From positions 62,001 through 126,000 of the forward strand of contig NZ_JAKZFD010000008.1 of assembly GCF_022549225.1 (NCBI RefSeq): a DNA stretch of 64,000 nt, given 5' to 3'. Every line of letters begins with the position of its first letter. Position 1 is the first letter of the stretch. The position numbers and the translations under genes are program-made. Source of the DNA: Pelomonas sp. CA6. Its GTDB lineage: Bacteria > Pseudomonadota > Gammaproteobacteria > Burkholderiales > Burkholderiaceae_C. This document shows, in pieces, positions 52,121 to 60,802 of this stretch. The notes beneath the pieces are model-generated. The model saw only the letters and a list, made by a program, of their open reading frames with translations, had not been told where the DNA came from and did not search any database.

Positions 52121-52796
52121 CGAACTGCGCCGCCACCATCTCCGACATGGTGCGCGCCACCGCCTCGGGGGGCTGGCTGGGGTCGTCGAACAGCAGTTCC
52201 TGCGCCGCGTAGAGCGCGTCGATCGACAGCCGTATGGTCAGGCGCGATTGCGCCGCGTCGGCCTGTGGATAGGCCTCGGCGAACGCCGCCATCACCAGGT
52301 CGGTGACCGCCTCGTGCGAGGCCATGCGCACATGCTGCAGCGACGGCACGGCGCGCAGCGCGCGCATCACCCAGACGCCGCCCGAGGTGTGCTCGGTCAG
52401 GTGCAGCGTGTCCAGGAAGACCTGGGCCACGCTGGCCGCGAAGCGGGCCTCGCCCAGCCGCATGGTCGCCGGGGTGGACCAGGGCGTCAGCAGCTCGTTC
52501 TGCTTCCACATCAAGCGCCGGCCCAGCTCATGCAGGATGGCGTACTTGTTCGGAAAGTACTGGTACAGCGCGGGCGGCGTGATGCCGGCGCGCTGGCACA
52601 CCAGATTGGTGGACAGGCGCTCGATGCCCACCTCGCCCAGCAGATCCGCACAAGTGCTGAGGATGCGCTCGAAGGTCTCGACCGCACGCGGCTGCGTGGG
52701 CGCCTTCTTGGGCGCCAGCTCGGGCAGGTCCAAGCGCCGGACGGTGGATTCTGTCTCGCGACGATTGGAACGACGAGTGGGCATGGCGATGGTCAT
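52101..52796 (-). CDS. TetR/AcrR family transcriptional regulator
   Basis: 231 residues. The DNA-binding N-terminal domain (about 38-85) has ILSTCADLLGEVGIERLSTNLVCQRAGITPPALYQYFPNK-type sequence, with the helix-turn-helix at CQRAGITPPALYQYF. The C-terminal ligand domain is helical and ends KLKKR. It is divergent from the TonB receptor gene at 52913, and a palindrome at 52859-52882 between them is the likely operator. It probably represses the receptor operon until a ligand binds. Confidence 0.9.
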   Translation of the reverse strand: MTIAMPTRRSNRRETESTVRRLDLPELAPKKAPTQPRAVETFERILSTCADLLGEVGIERLSTNLVCQRAGITPPALYQYFPNKYAILHELGRRLMWKQNELLTPWSTPATMRLGEARFAASVAQVFLDTLHLTEHTSGGVWVMRALRAVPSLQHVRMASHEAVTDLVMAAFAEAYPQADAAQSRLTIRLSIDALYAAQELLFDDPSQPPEAVARTMSEMVAAQFVKLKKR

Positions 52797-52858
52797 GGCC
52801 CGTGCAGTCTAGTCGAGCTCAGGCTCCGGGTATGCCCTGAACCTCCGATACCCACACC

Positions 52859-52882
52859 TGAATATAGTGATCGCTATATTCA
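52859..52882. promoter_or_regulatory. Palindromic operator for the TetR regulator
   Basis: TGAATATAG and CTATATTCA are perfect 9-bp complementary arms around TGATCG. It is the only strongly AT-rich word in the 116-base divergent spacer. It lies 62 bases from the tetR start and 30 bases from the receptor ATG, so binding would block the receptor promoter. Confidence 0.75.
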
Positions 52883-52912
52883 TAGCACCACACGAGGGTG
52901 CAGGAGGAGACC

Positions 52913-55354
52913 ATGCCCCACCACCGCCTGGGCCGGAGCCACCGGCTGCTCGCATTGCCGGCGCTGCTGGCCTGCGCCGGACTGCATGCGCAGACCGCCA
53001 CCAGCAGCAGCGCCGCAGCGCCCGCCGACGAAGCCAAGCCCAAGCTCGAGGCCGTCGTCGTCAGCGGCCAGGGCCGCCAGCAGCAGCTGCAGAGCGTGCC
53101 CATCGCGATCCAGGTGATGAGCGGCGAACAGATGCGCCAGATGGGGTCCTCCAACCTCGCCGACGCCGCGCCCCATGTGCCGGGACTGCAGATCGACGCC
53201 ACCCAGGCCACCCAGCCCATCGTGATGCTGCGCGGCATCGGCACCAGCGACTTCGGCATCGGCACGGACTCGCCGGTGGGCATCTATGTGGACGGCGTCT
53301 ACGCCGGCAAGACCGGCGGCGCGCTGCTGAACTTCAATGACCTCAAGCGCGTCGAGGTGCTCAAGGGCCCGCAGGGCACGCTGTTCGGCCGCAACAGCGC
53401 GGGCGGCGCGATCTCGCTGGTCAGCAACGACCCGGTCTTCGAGCGCCAGCTGATGACCCAGGTGCGACTCGGCACCGAGGGGCTGCGCCAGGGCCAGATC
53501 ACCGCCAACACGCCGCTGGGGCAAGACCTGGCCCTGCGCGTCAACCTGGTCAGCCGCCACAGCAACGGCTGGCTGCGCGACCAGACCGGCGTGCGCGCCG
53601 GCGGCGACCAGAGCTGGGGCGCGCGCGCCTCGCTGCTGTGGCGCGCCAGCGAGGACACGCGCGTGATCCTCTCCGCCGAGCACGAGCGCCTGAACCAGCG
53701 TGCGCGGCCGGCATTGGGCCTGGTGAATCCGCTCGCCAGCGATCCGGGCGCTCCCTTCCCGGCCGACCCGGCGCGCTTCAGCGACCCGCGCCGCGCCAGC
53801 CGCTTCGCCACCGACGTCAGCGACGACCGCGAGACGCGCGACTACAACGGCGCCACGCTGCGCATCAGCCACGACCTGGGCTGGGCCGAGCTGCAGTCCA
53901 CCACCGCCTACCGCGCCTTCGACTCGCGCAACCGCCAGGACAACGACGGCACGGCCCATCCGGGGCTGTACCTGTCCACCACCAACGCCGAGCACAACCG
54001 CAGCTGGCAGCAGGAGTTCCGCCTCGCCGGCAAGACCGGCATCGTGGACTGGCTGGGCGGCCTGAGCCTGTACCGCGAGGACGCGCGCCAGAGCGCCTAT
54101 GTGGACAGCACGACCACCGCGCTGGACCTGATGTCGGCCAACCTCGCCGGGCTGCCGCTGTTCAGCACCGTCAACGCGCTGGCCGAAGGCGCCGGCGTGC
54201 CGGGCATCTCGCTGCTGGGCAAGCCCTGGAGCGAGGTGATGCACAACCGCGGCCGCTTCGAAGCCGCCGCGGTCTATGGCGACCTGATCTGGCAGCTGAC
54301 GCCCGCCACCCGGCTCACCACCGGCCTGCGCATCACCCGCGACCGCAAGCGCTTCAGCTGGGAGCAGCCGCTGCGCAGCGCCGCGTCGCTGGACCAGGAC
54401 CTGGCCGTGCTGGACGCCGCCCAGCTCTTCGACGGGCTGGTGGCGGCCGGCGCGATCAGCGCCGAGCAGGCCGCGCTGATGCAGGCCAAGCTGCGCGGCA
54501 ACGCGCTGATCGCCACCAGCGGTGCCACGCCGGGCCCGCTGCAGATCAGCCGCAGCTGGAGCGACACCAGCCCGCGCCTGGTGCTGGATCACCGTCTCTC
54601 GCGCGAGCTGATGGTCTATGGCTCGCTGACGCGCGGCTACCAGGCCGGCGGCTTCAACACCCTGCAGGTCAACTCGGTCTATTCGCCCGAACGCGTCACC
54701 AGCCTGGAGATCGGCGCCAAGGGCCAGCAGCCCGAGCTGGGCCTGAGCTGGGCCGCGTCCTTCTTCGCCTACCGCTTCGACAACCTGCAGACGTTGCAAC
54801 TGGTGCCCTCGGGCAGCGGCATCCCGGCCTACCAGGTGGTCGTCAGCGACCAGCGCGCCGAAGGCCTGGACCTGGAGGCGCGCTGGCAGGCCGCCTCGGC
54901 GCTGCAGTTCTTCGGCAACCTGGAATGGCTCAACCAGCGCTACCGGCGCGGCACCAGCAGCCTGGGCCAGGACCTCAAGGGACAGCCCGCCGGCGCACCG
55001 CGCCTGCAGCTGAGCCTGGGCGCCGAGGCGCACACCGCGCTGTGGGGCGGCCAGCTCAGCGCGCGCGTGCAGGCCAGCTACACCTCGGCCCAGCGTTGCA
55101 ACGATGACTCGTACGTCATCGGCACCTGCCTGCAGACGCCGACGCTGCGTGTCGGCGAAGCGCGCAGCCGCGTCGACGCCCGCCTGGCCTGGGACAGCGC
55201 CGACCAGCTCTGGGGCCTGGCATTGATCGGCACCAACCTCGCCGACAAGCGCTACATCAACCGCATCGGCTACGAAGCGAGGCCGCTGGGCGGCGCCTAC
55301 GCCACGCTGAGCCGCCCGCGCGCGGTGATGGTGGAAGCCAAGGCCAGGTTCTGA
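52913..55354 (+). CDS. TonB-dependent outer-membrane receptor
   Basis: 813 residues. Leader LLALPALLACAGLHAQ; TonB-box-like LEAVVVSGQGRQQQLQSVPIAI; plug motifs VPGLQIDATQATQPIVMLRGIG and RVEVLKGPQGTLFGRNSAGGAI; barrel ending VMVEAKARF. AGGAGG lies just before ATG 52913. It heads a tight operon with cytochrome c, flavin oxidase and PLP-fold genes and faces a TetR gene, so it probably imports the substrate of those enzymes. Ligand unknown. Confidence 0.92.
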   Translation: MPHHRLGRSHRLLALPALLACAGLHAQTATSSSAAAPADEAKPKLEAVVVSGQGRQQQLQSVPIAIQVMSGEQMRQMGSSNLADAAPHVPGLQIDATQATQPIVMLRGIGTSDFGIGTDSPVGIYVDGVYAGKTGGALLNFNDLKRVEVLKGPQGTLFGRNSAGGAISLVSNDPVFERQLMTQVRLGTEGLRQGQITANTPLGQDLALRVNLVSRHSNGWLRDQTGVRAGGDQSWGARASLLWRASEDTRVILSAEHERLNQRARPALGLVNPLASDPGAPFPADPARFSDPRRASRFATDVSDDRETRDYNGATLRISHDLGWAELQSTTAYRAFDSRNRQDNDGTAHPGLYLSTTNAEHNRSWQQEFRLAGKTGIVDWLGGLSLYREDARQSAYVDSTTTALDLMSANLAGLPLFSTVNALAEGAGVPGISLLGKPWSEVMHNRGRFEAAAVYGDLIWQLTPATRLTTGLRITRDRKRFSWEQPLRSAASLDQDLAVLDAAQLFDGLVAAGAISAEQAALMQAKLRGNALIATSGATPGPLQISRSWSDTSPRLVLDHRLSRELMVYGSLTRGYQAGGFNTLQVNSVYSPERVTSLEIGAKGQQPELGLSWAASFFAYRFDNLQTLQLVPSGSGIPAYQVVVSDQRAEGLDLEARWQAASALQFFGNLEWLNQRYRRGTSSLGQDLKGQPAGAPRLQLSLGAEAHTALWGGQLSARVQASYTSAQRCNDDSYVIGTCLQTPTLRVGEARSRVDARLAWDSADQLWGLALIGTNLADKRYINRIGYEARPLGGAYATLSRPRAVMVEAKARF

Positions 55355-55707
55355 TGCGCGCCATCCCTGCCTTCGCGCTGGGCGGCGCGCTGCTGCTGGC
55401 CGGCTGCGGCGCGCGCGAACCCGCCCCGCCGCCCGCGCTGGCGCGCATCGAGCAGGCCCGCCCCGCCGACGCACGCCTGGCCCAGGCCTATGAACGCAGC
55501 TGCCTGGCCTGCCACACCCGCCCCGAGTCCGGGGCGCCGCTGACCGGCCATGCCGCCGCCTGGGCGCCGCGCCTGGCCAAGGGCATGCCAGCGCTGCAGC
55601 GCAGCGTCGCGCAGGGCCTGGGCGGCATGCCCGCGCAGGGCCTGTGCCCCGACTGCACGCCGGCCGACGTCGAACAGCTGATCCTGTTCATGAGCCATGC
55701 TTTGTGA
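55354..55707 (+). CDS. Class I cytochrome c lipoprotein
   Basis: 117 residues. Lipoprotein leader with lipobox LAGC, then a mono-heme c-type domain with CLACH (CxxCH) near residue 52 and the axial Met probably in GGMPAQGLC. An extra Cys pair (CPDC) at about 97-100 is typical of cytochrome c5-like proteins. The start overlaps the receptor stop (TGATG). It should be a periplasmic membrane-tethered electron carrier, plausibly accepting electrons from the flavin oxidase encoded next. Confidence 0.9.
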   Translation: MRAIPAFALGGALLLAGCGAREPAPPPALARIEQARPADARLAQAYERSCLACHTRPESGAPLTGHAAAWAPRLAKGMPALQRSVAQGLGGMPAQGLCPDCTPADVEQLILFMSHAL

Positions 55708-55717
55708 GATCCCGAGA

Positions 55718-57148
55718 ATGACCCGACGCCGAGACTGGCTCAAATCCGGTGCCGCGCTGATCGCCGCCGGCAGCACCCCGCTGGGCGCGGCCGCGCAGGC
55801 CGCGCCCAGCAGCACACCCGCACCCACGTCCGCCCCCGCGGCCCCGCCACCGCCCACGGCGGCTCCCACCGCGCCGCGCACCTGGAGCAACTGGTCCGGC
55901 CTGCAGCGCTGCCAGCCGGCGCAGTGGCTGATCCCGGCGAGCGAGGACGAACTGCGCCGCGCGATACGCCAGGCCCCCGGCCCGCTGCGCTGCGTCGGCG
56001 CCGGCCACTCCTTCACGCCGCTGGTGCCCACCCAGGGCACGCTGATCTCGCTGGACCGGCTGTCCGGCCTCATCGCGGTGGACCGCGAGAAGCGCCAGGC
56101 CCGGGTGCGCGCCGGCACGCGCATCGGCCAGCTCGCGCGCGAGCTGGACGGCCACGGCCTGGCCCTGCTCAACCAGCCCGACATCGACGTGCAGACCCTC
56201 GCCGGCGCGATCGCCACCGGCACCCACGGCACCGGGCGCCAGCTGCCGGCGCTGCACGACCAGGTGATCGCGCTGCGCCTGCTGACGCCGGACGGCGAGC
56301 TGCTGGACTGCAGCGCGCAGCAGCAGCCCGAGCTGTTCCAGGCCGCCAAGGTCTCGCTGGGCAGCCTGGGCGTGATCACCGAGATGACGCTGCAGCTGCG
56401 CCCACGCCACATGCTGCAGCGCAAGGTCTGGCTGGAGCCGACCGAGAAGCTGCTGGCGCGTGCCGACGCGCTGTCGCAGCAGCACCGCCATTTCGAGCTC
56501 TATCTGCTGCCCTTCACCGGCTATGCGGCGGCGATCACGATGGACGAGGTCCCCGAGGCCGCCGTGGAACGCGCCGCCGCGGCCGACGAGCATGTGCTGC
56601 GCGACCTGCAGCGCCTGCGCGACTGGCTGGGCCGCTGGCCCGGCATGCGCCGCTGGGTGGCATCCAAGCTGATCGACCCCAGCCAGACCGAGCAATCGCG
56701 CGACTGGTCGCACCGCCTGCTCAGCACCGTGCGGCCGACGCGCTTCAACGAAACCGAATTCCACGTGCCGCGCGAGCAGGGGCTGGCGGCGCTGAAGGCG
56801 GCGCTGGCGCGGCTGGAGCAGCGCAACGAGGTCTTCTTCCCGATGGAGTTCCGCTGGGTGCGCGGCGACGAGGCCTGGCTGAGCCCCTTCCATCGCCGCG
56901 ACAGCTGCTCCATCGCCGTGCATGCGCTGGCCGGCGAGGCGCACGACTACCTGCTCGGCGAAATCGCGCCGCTGCTGGCCGGCTTCGGCGGCCGCCCGCA
57001 CTGGGGCAAGCTGCATGCGCTGGGTCCGGAGCGACTGGGCGCGCTGTACCCGCGCCTGCGCGACTTCCTGGCGCTGCGCGAACAGCTCGATCCGCGCCGC
57101 CGCCTGCTCAGCCCGGCGATGAGCCAGATGCTGCTGGGCCAGGCCTAG
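55718..57148 (+). CDS. FAD-linked oxidase of the D-arabinono-1,4-lactone oxidase family
   Basis: 476 residues. The N-terminus RRRDWLKSGAALIAAG resembles a Tat signal and is followed by a Pro/Ala-rich linker to about residue 55. The PCMH-type FAD domain has RCVGAGHSFTPLVPTQGTLI and GAIATGTHGTGRQ (the His of THG is a flavin-contact site in relatives). The C-terminal ALO domain has HWGKLH near 430. Relatives oxidise aldonolactones or sugar alcohols, passing electrons to O2 or a cytochrome. The flanking cytochrome c gene suggests a dehydrogenase rather than an oxidase. Ten bases separate it from the next gene. Confidence 0.88.
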   Translation: MTRRRDWLKSGAALIAAGSTPLGAAAQAAPSSTPAPTSAPAAPPPPTAAPTAPRTWSNWSGLQRCQPAQWLIPASEDELRRAIRQAPGPLRCVGAGHSFTPLVPTQGTLISLDRLSGLIAVDREKRQARVRAGTRIGQLARELDGHGLALLNQPDIDVQTLAGAIATGTHGTGRQLPALHDQVIALRLLTPDGELLDCSAQQQPELFQAAKVSLGSLGVITEMTLQLRPRHMLQRKVWLEPTEKLLARADALSQQHRHFELYLLPFTGYAAAITMDEVPEAAVERAAAADEHVLRDLQRLRDWLGRWPGMRRWVASKLIDPSQTEQSRDWSHRLLSTVRPTRFNETEFHVPREQGLAALKAALARLEQRNEVFFPMEFRWVRGDEAWLSPFHRRDSCSIAVHALAGEAHDYLLGEIAPLLAGFGGRPHWGKLHALGPERLGALYPRLRDFLALREQLDPRRRLLSPAMSQMLLGQA

Positions 57149-57157
57149 GAGGACACG

Positions 57158-58465
57158 ATGAGCACGACCACCCCCCCCCGCCGCGCGTCGCGCCGCCGCC
57201 TGCTGCTCGCCGGCACCGGCGTGCTCGCGCTGGGCGCCTGGGCCGCCCGTCCGTCGGACCGTGGCGCGCCGCACGACGATTACTTCCAGGCCCTGTCGCG
57301 CGCGCTGCGCGAAGCCGGCCTGGCCCAGCCCGTGCTGGTGGTGGACCGCGCGCGGCTGCGCGGCAACCTCGCCGTCATCGCCGGCCACTGCCAGCGCAAC
57401 GGCGTGGCCTTGCGCGCGGTGCTGAAGTCCCTGCCCAGCCTGGCCTTGATGGACGAACTCGCGAGCGCCTGGCACAGCGAACGCGTGATGGCTTTCAACG
57501 CCGAGCAGACGCGCCAGATGCTGGAGGCCCGGCCCCAGCGCCAGCTGCTGCTGGGCAAGCCATTGCCCGCCGCCGCCGCGGCGCGGCTGCTGCGCGAGCT
57601 GCCGGCCGAACGGCGCCAACGCGTCGAATGGCTGGTGGACACGCCCGAGCGCCTGGACCAGTACCGCCAGCTCGCGCAACAACAGGGTCAGGTCTTGCGC
57701 ATCAACCTGGAGATCGACGTGGGCCTGCACCGCGGCGGCTTCGACCCCGAGGACGAGGCCAGGCTCGGCCCCGCACTGCAGGCCCTGCGCGCCGGCGACG
57801 GCCCCAGGCTCGCCTTCTCTGGCTTCATGGGTTACGACGCCCACCTGGCCGCGCTGCCCGAGGTGGCCGGCCTGCGCGAGCGCGCCCTGGCCGCGTCGCT
57901 GGCGCGCTACCGCCAGGCCTGGCTGCTCGCCCGGCACCGGCTGGGTCCGCTGGCGCGCGAGACGCTGACGCTGAACACCGCCGGCTCGCCCACCTACCGC
58001 TGGCACGACGCCAGCGGCACGGCCAACGAGGTGGCGGTGGGTTCGGCCGCGCTGCTGCCCAGCGATTTCGACAAGCCGCAGCTGGCCGATCTGCAGCCCG
58101 CCGCCTTCATCGCCACGCCGGTGCTCAAGACCTGGCCCCGCTTCTCGTTGCCCGATGGCCTGGGCGCCATCAGCGATCTGCAGGCGCTGTGGGATCCCAA
58201 TGCGCGCCGCGGTGTCGCGATGCACGGCGGGCACTGGCTGGCCGACATCGTTTCGCCGGCGGGCCTGGCTCCCAGCGGTTTGTGGGGCCATTCGTCCAAC
58301 CAGCAGATGCTGGCCGGCTCGGCCGCGACGGGCCTGAAGGCGGACGACTGGATCTTCCTGCGCCCGCGCCAGAGCGAGGCGCTGCTGCTGCAGTTCGGCG
58401 ATCTGCAGGTGTACGACGGAGGACATATCGCGACGCGCTGGCCGGTACTGCCGGCCTCGGCCTGA
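57158..58465 (+). CDS. Tat-exported alanine racemase-fold (type III) PLP-dependent enzyme
   Basis: 435 residues. Twin-arginine leader ASRRRLLLAGTGVLALG, then an alanine racemase N-terminal barrel: VLVVDRARLRGNLAVIAGHC, the likely PLP Lys in RAVLKSLPSLALMDEL near residue 90, and EIDVGLHRGG. The C-terminal domain resembles D-threonine aldolase/DSD1 proteins but lacks an obvious HCDPT-type metal motif. Such enzymes racemise or cleave D-amino acids; export through Tat would allow PLP to be loaded in the cytoplasm. Cotranscribed with the flavin oxidase. A REP-like 14-mer occurs within it at 57685. Reaction not predictable. Confidence 0.82.
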   Translation: MSTTTPPRRASRRRLLLAGTGVLALGAWAARPSDRGAPHDDYFQALSRALREAGLAQPVLVVDRARLRGNLAVIAGHCQRNGVALRAVLKSLPSLALMDELASAWHSERVMAFNAEQTRQMLEARPQRQLLLGKPLPAAAAARLLRELPAERRQRVEWLVDTPERLDQYRQLAQQQGQVLRINLEIDVGLHRGGFDPEDEARLGPALQALRAGDGPRLAFSGFMGYDAHLAALPEVAGLRERALAASLARYRQAWLLARHRLGPLARETLTLNTAGSPTYRWHDASGTANEVAVGSAALLPSDFDKPQLADLQPAAFIATPVLKTWPRFSLPDGLGAISDLQALWDPNARRGVAMHGGHWLADIVSPAGLAPSGLWGHSSNQQMLAGSAATGLKADDWIFLRPRQSEALLLQFGDLQVYDGGHIATRWPVLPASA

Positions 58466-58801
58466 AACACCGCCGCTTTTTTTCCAACAGGGCCGTCACG
58501 GCGGCCTCGATGGATGGGGGCTTGGCAACACCCGGATTCATCCGCCCATCCCACGACCACAACCACAACTGCATCGCATCCAAAACAAGCGAGAGACCGA
58601 CCCGATTTCCACGACTTCATGGCAGCACTTTGAACAGGGAGGCCCTCCGCTGCCACTGTGTACGGCGCATTTTTCCTCAATGACGGCACCCGGGCCGGCA
58701 AGGCAGGGGCGCTGATTCGGTCTTGCGCGTCTCCCATTCGCATGGGATCCATGTCCCTTCCAGCGGAGCGTACGGCAAGGCTCACCACAAAGGAGAACTC
58801 C
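58466..58801. other. Intergenic region with possible terminator
   Basis: 336 bases before the esterase gene. A run of seven T follows GCCGC just after the upstream stop (about 58475-58485), suggesting the end of the receptor operon. A small GCCG-TCA-CGGC hairpin follows. The rest shows a fair AAAGGAGA ribosome binding site at its end but no promoter or gene I can support. Confidence 0.5.
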
Positions 58802-60724
58802 ATGTGGATCGCTATCAGGAAGATCAGGAAGTTATGCCTGGCCGGGCTGTTCGGCCTCTGTCTCGCCGCCCCGGTGGCGGTCACCGTGGTTTCCGTGACC
58901 CCGCAGCACGCGCGGGCCGCGGCGGTCGTCAAACCGGTCGACCAGTTCCTGCAGATGGCCTACCAGCTGCTGACCACCCTTCCCCAGATCGGGCTGGAGC
59001 GCGCGCTGCAAGGCGTCCATTCCGCCTTCGAGATCGTCAACAGCCTGGTGTCCACGGAAGACGGCGACCATGATGTCTGGCAGACCTTGGTCAGCATCTT
59101 CGTCGCCCAGGCACCCGATGCACCGATGAGCCCGGCCGAGGCCGCCGGCACGGGCTATGGCAATCTGCCCTTCAAGCAGATTCCGCTGCAGATCAACCGC
59201 CTGGCCTATTTCCAGTGGCAGAAGGTCACGCTGCCGGCGGACGTCGCCACCTGCGCGGATGGCACCCCGTACAGCTTCTTCGTCAACCTGACGCCCGCCA
59301 GCACCAACCTCCAGATCACGCTGGAGCCGGGCGGCGTCTGCACCGACTGGGAGTCCTGCAGCGGCAACCAGCCGGTGCACAAGCCCGATGGAAGCCTGTC
59401 CAGGCCGGTTCAGTACCTCACCGACGGCCAGCGGTCGGGCCTGCAGGGGCCGATTCCCGAAGGCACGATGTGGTCGCTCAATGTCGCGGCGGCCATCCAG
59501 GGCAAGGAGCTGACGGGTTACGCCAAGATCACCCAGCCGCTGGCGTCCCGCTTCGGCGTGGGGCTGTTCGGCGCGGTGCTCACCGGCGCCACGCCGCTCG
59601 AAGGGCGGCGGCTGCGCACGCAGAACTGGAACATGGTCCATCTGCCCTATTGCACCGGCGACATCTACGTCGGCAACCAGACCCGCGTGCTCAGGCCGCT
59701 GGACGCCGAGGCCGCGAAGACGGCCAAGGATCCCCATGGCCAGGCCGTGCCCAACCCCATGGTCCGGCGCTTCCAGGGCCTGGTCGCGACACAGGCCGCG
59801 CTGGGTTGGATACGCGACTGGCTGCCGCGCCCCGCGCAGGTCTATGTCACCGGGCAGAGTGCCGGCGCCTCCGGCCTGGACATCCTGCGCCCGCTGTTCG
59901 CCGATTTCCTCAATCCGAGCTTGCGCAGCTACTTCGTCGTCGACGGCGGCCCGCTGACGCGCGGCCACCTGTATTTCAACGAGGCGATGTACGCCAACCC
60001 GGCCTATGCCGACTGGAAGGGCGCGTTGACCATCGCCAAGGCGCTGGAGGTGTTCACCGATCTGGACACGCAGAACCCGGAGAACAACTTCAAACCGGGC
60101 AGCAGGCATGTCCTGATGCTGCTGAACGAGGTGCTCGCGCGCAACGTCCCGGGCTACCAGCAGTCCGTCGTCGCGGGCGATTTCAACCAGTACCTGATCG
60201 ACTCCTACAAGGTCAGGCCGGGCAACCGCACCCTGTATGTCGGCGCGTATGAAGACAAGATCCACTCCGCCTACATGTTCTCCAAGTACCCCCGGCTGAT
60301 CCCCGATGGCGTGATGCAGGACGGCGACGCCAATCTGCGCTACGGCAAGCCCACGAGAATGCACTCGCCCTATGGCGTCTGGCTGCGCGACAGCTGGATG
60401 AAGGAGCTCCAGGCGATCCAGGCTCGCGTCGACGCGCAGGCCAACCCCAACGTCGGCTACTTCTTCATCAACGGCCGCACCTGGAATCTCTCCCACTGCC
60501 TCACGCTGGGGACCTATGACAACACGACCGACCCGGGCACCGGCGTCGACGCCTTCATGGCGCTGGAGCAGGTGCGCGGGGGATGGAGGGACGGCCAGGG
60601 CGTGATGCGCATGGCCGCGCCGCCCTCGCTGAGTTCGGGCAGTCTGTTCGCCCCCGAGACGCCGACGATCCAGCTGCTGCGCACCCTGCAGGGTTCCAAC
60701 TCCGACTTTTTCATTCCGATCTGA
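58802..60724 (+). CDS. Secreted pectin acetylesterase-like (Notum-type) hydrolase
   Basis: 640 residues. Leader LCLAGLFGLCLAAPVAV...QHARAA. Family motifs: LEPGGVCTDWESC (the LxGGxxC-type oxyanion loop), WNMVHLPYCTGDIYVGN, and nucleophile Ser in VTGQSAGASGLD. Length exceeds plant pectin acetylesterases (about 400) through an N-terminal helical region at about 40-110 and insertions. ATG 58802 has AAAGGAGA upstream. The substrate could be an acetylated polysaccharide or a lipid ester. A membrane-anchored helical protein is encoded 78 bases downstream. Confidence 0.8.
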   Translation: MWIAIRKIRKLCLAGLFGLCLAAPVAVTVVSVTPQHARAAAVVKPVDQFLQMAYQLLTTLPQIGLERALQGVHSAFEIVNSLVSTEDGDHDVWQTLVSIFVAQAPDAPMSPAEAAGTGYGNLPFKQIPLQINRLAYFQWQKVTLPADVATCADGTPYSFFVNLTPASTNLQITLEPGGVCTDWESCSGNQPVHKPDGSLSRPVQYLTDGQRSGLQGPIPEGTMWSLNVAAAIQGKELTGYAKITQPLASRFGVGLFGAVLTGATPLEGRRLRTQNWNMVHLPYCTGDIYVGNQTRVLRPLDAEAAKTAKDPHGQAVPNPMVRRFQGLVATQAALGWIRDWLPRPAQVYVTGQSAGASGLDILRPLFADFLNPSLRSYFVVDGGPLTRGHLYFNEAMYANPAYADWKGALTIAKALEVFTDLDTQNPENNFKPGSRHVLMLLNEVLARNVPGYQQSVVAGDFNQYLIDSYKVRPGNRTLYVGAYEDKIHSAYMFSKYPRLIPDGVMQDGDANLRYGKPTRMHSPYGVWLRDSWMKELQAIQARVDAQANPNVGYFFINGRTWNLSHCLTLGTYDNTTDPGTGVDAFMALEQVRGGWRDGQGVMRMAAPPSLSSGSLFAPETPTIQLLRTLQGSNSDFFIPI

Positions 60725-60802
60725 TCCGGAGACCCGGCGCGGGCGCCACGCGTGCCCGCGCCGGCCCCGGCCCCGGCCCAGACCCCGCACGGGAGGTGCC
60801 TC

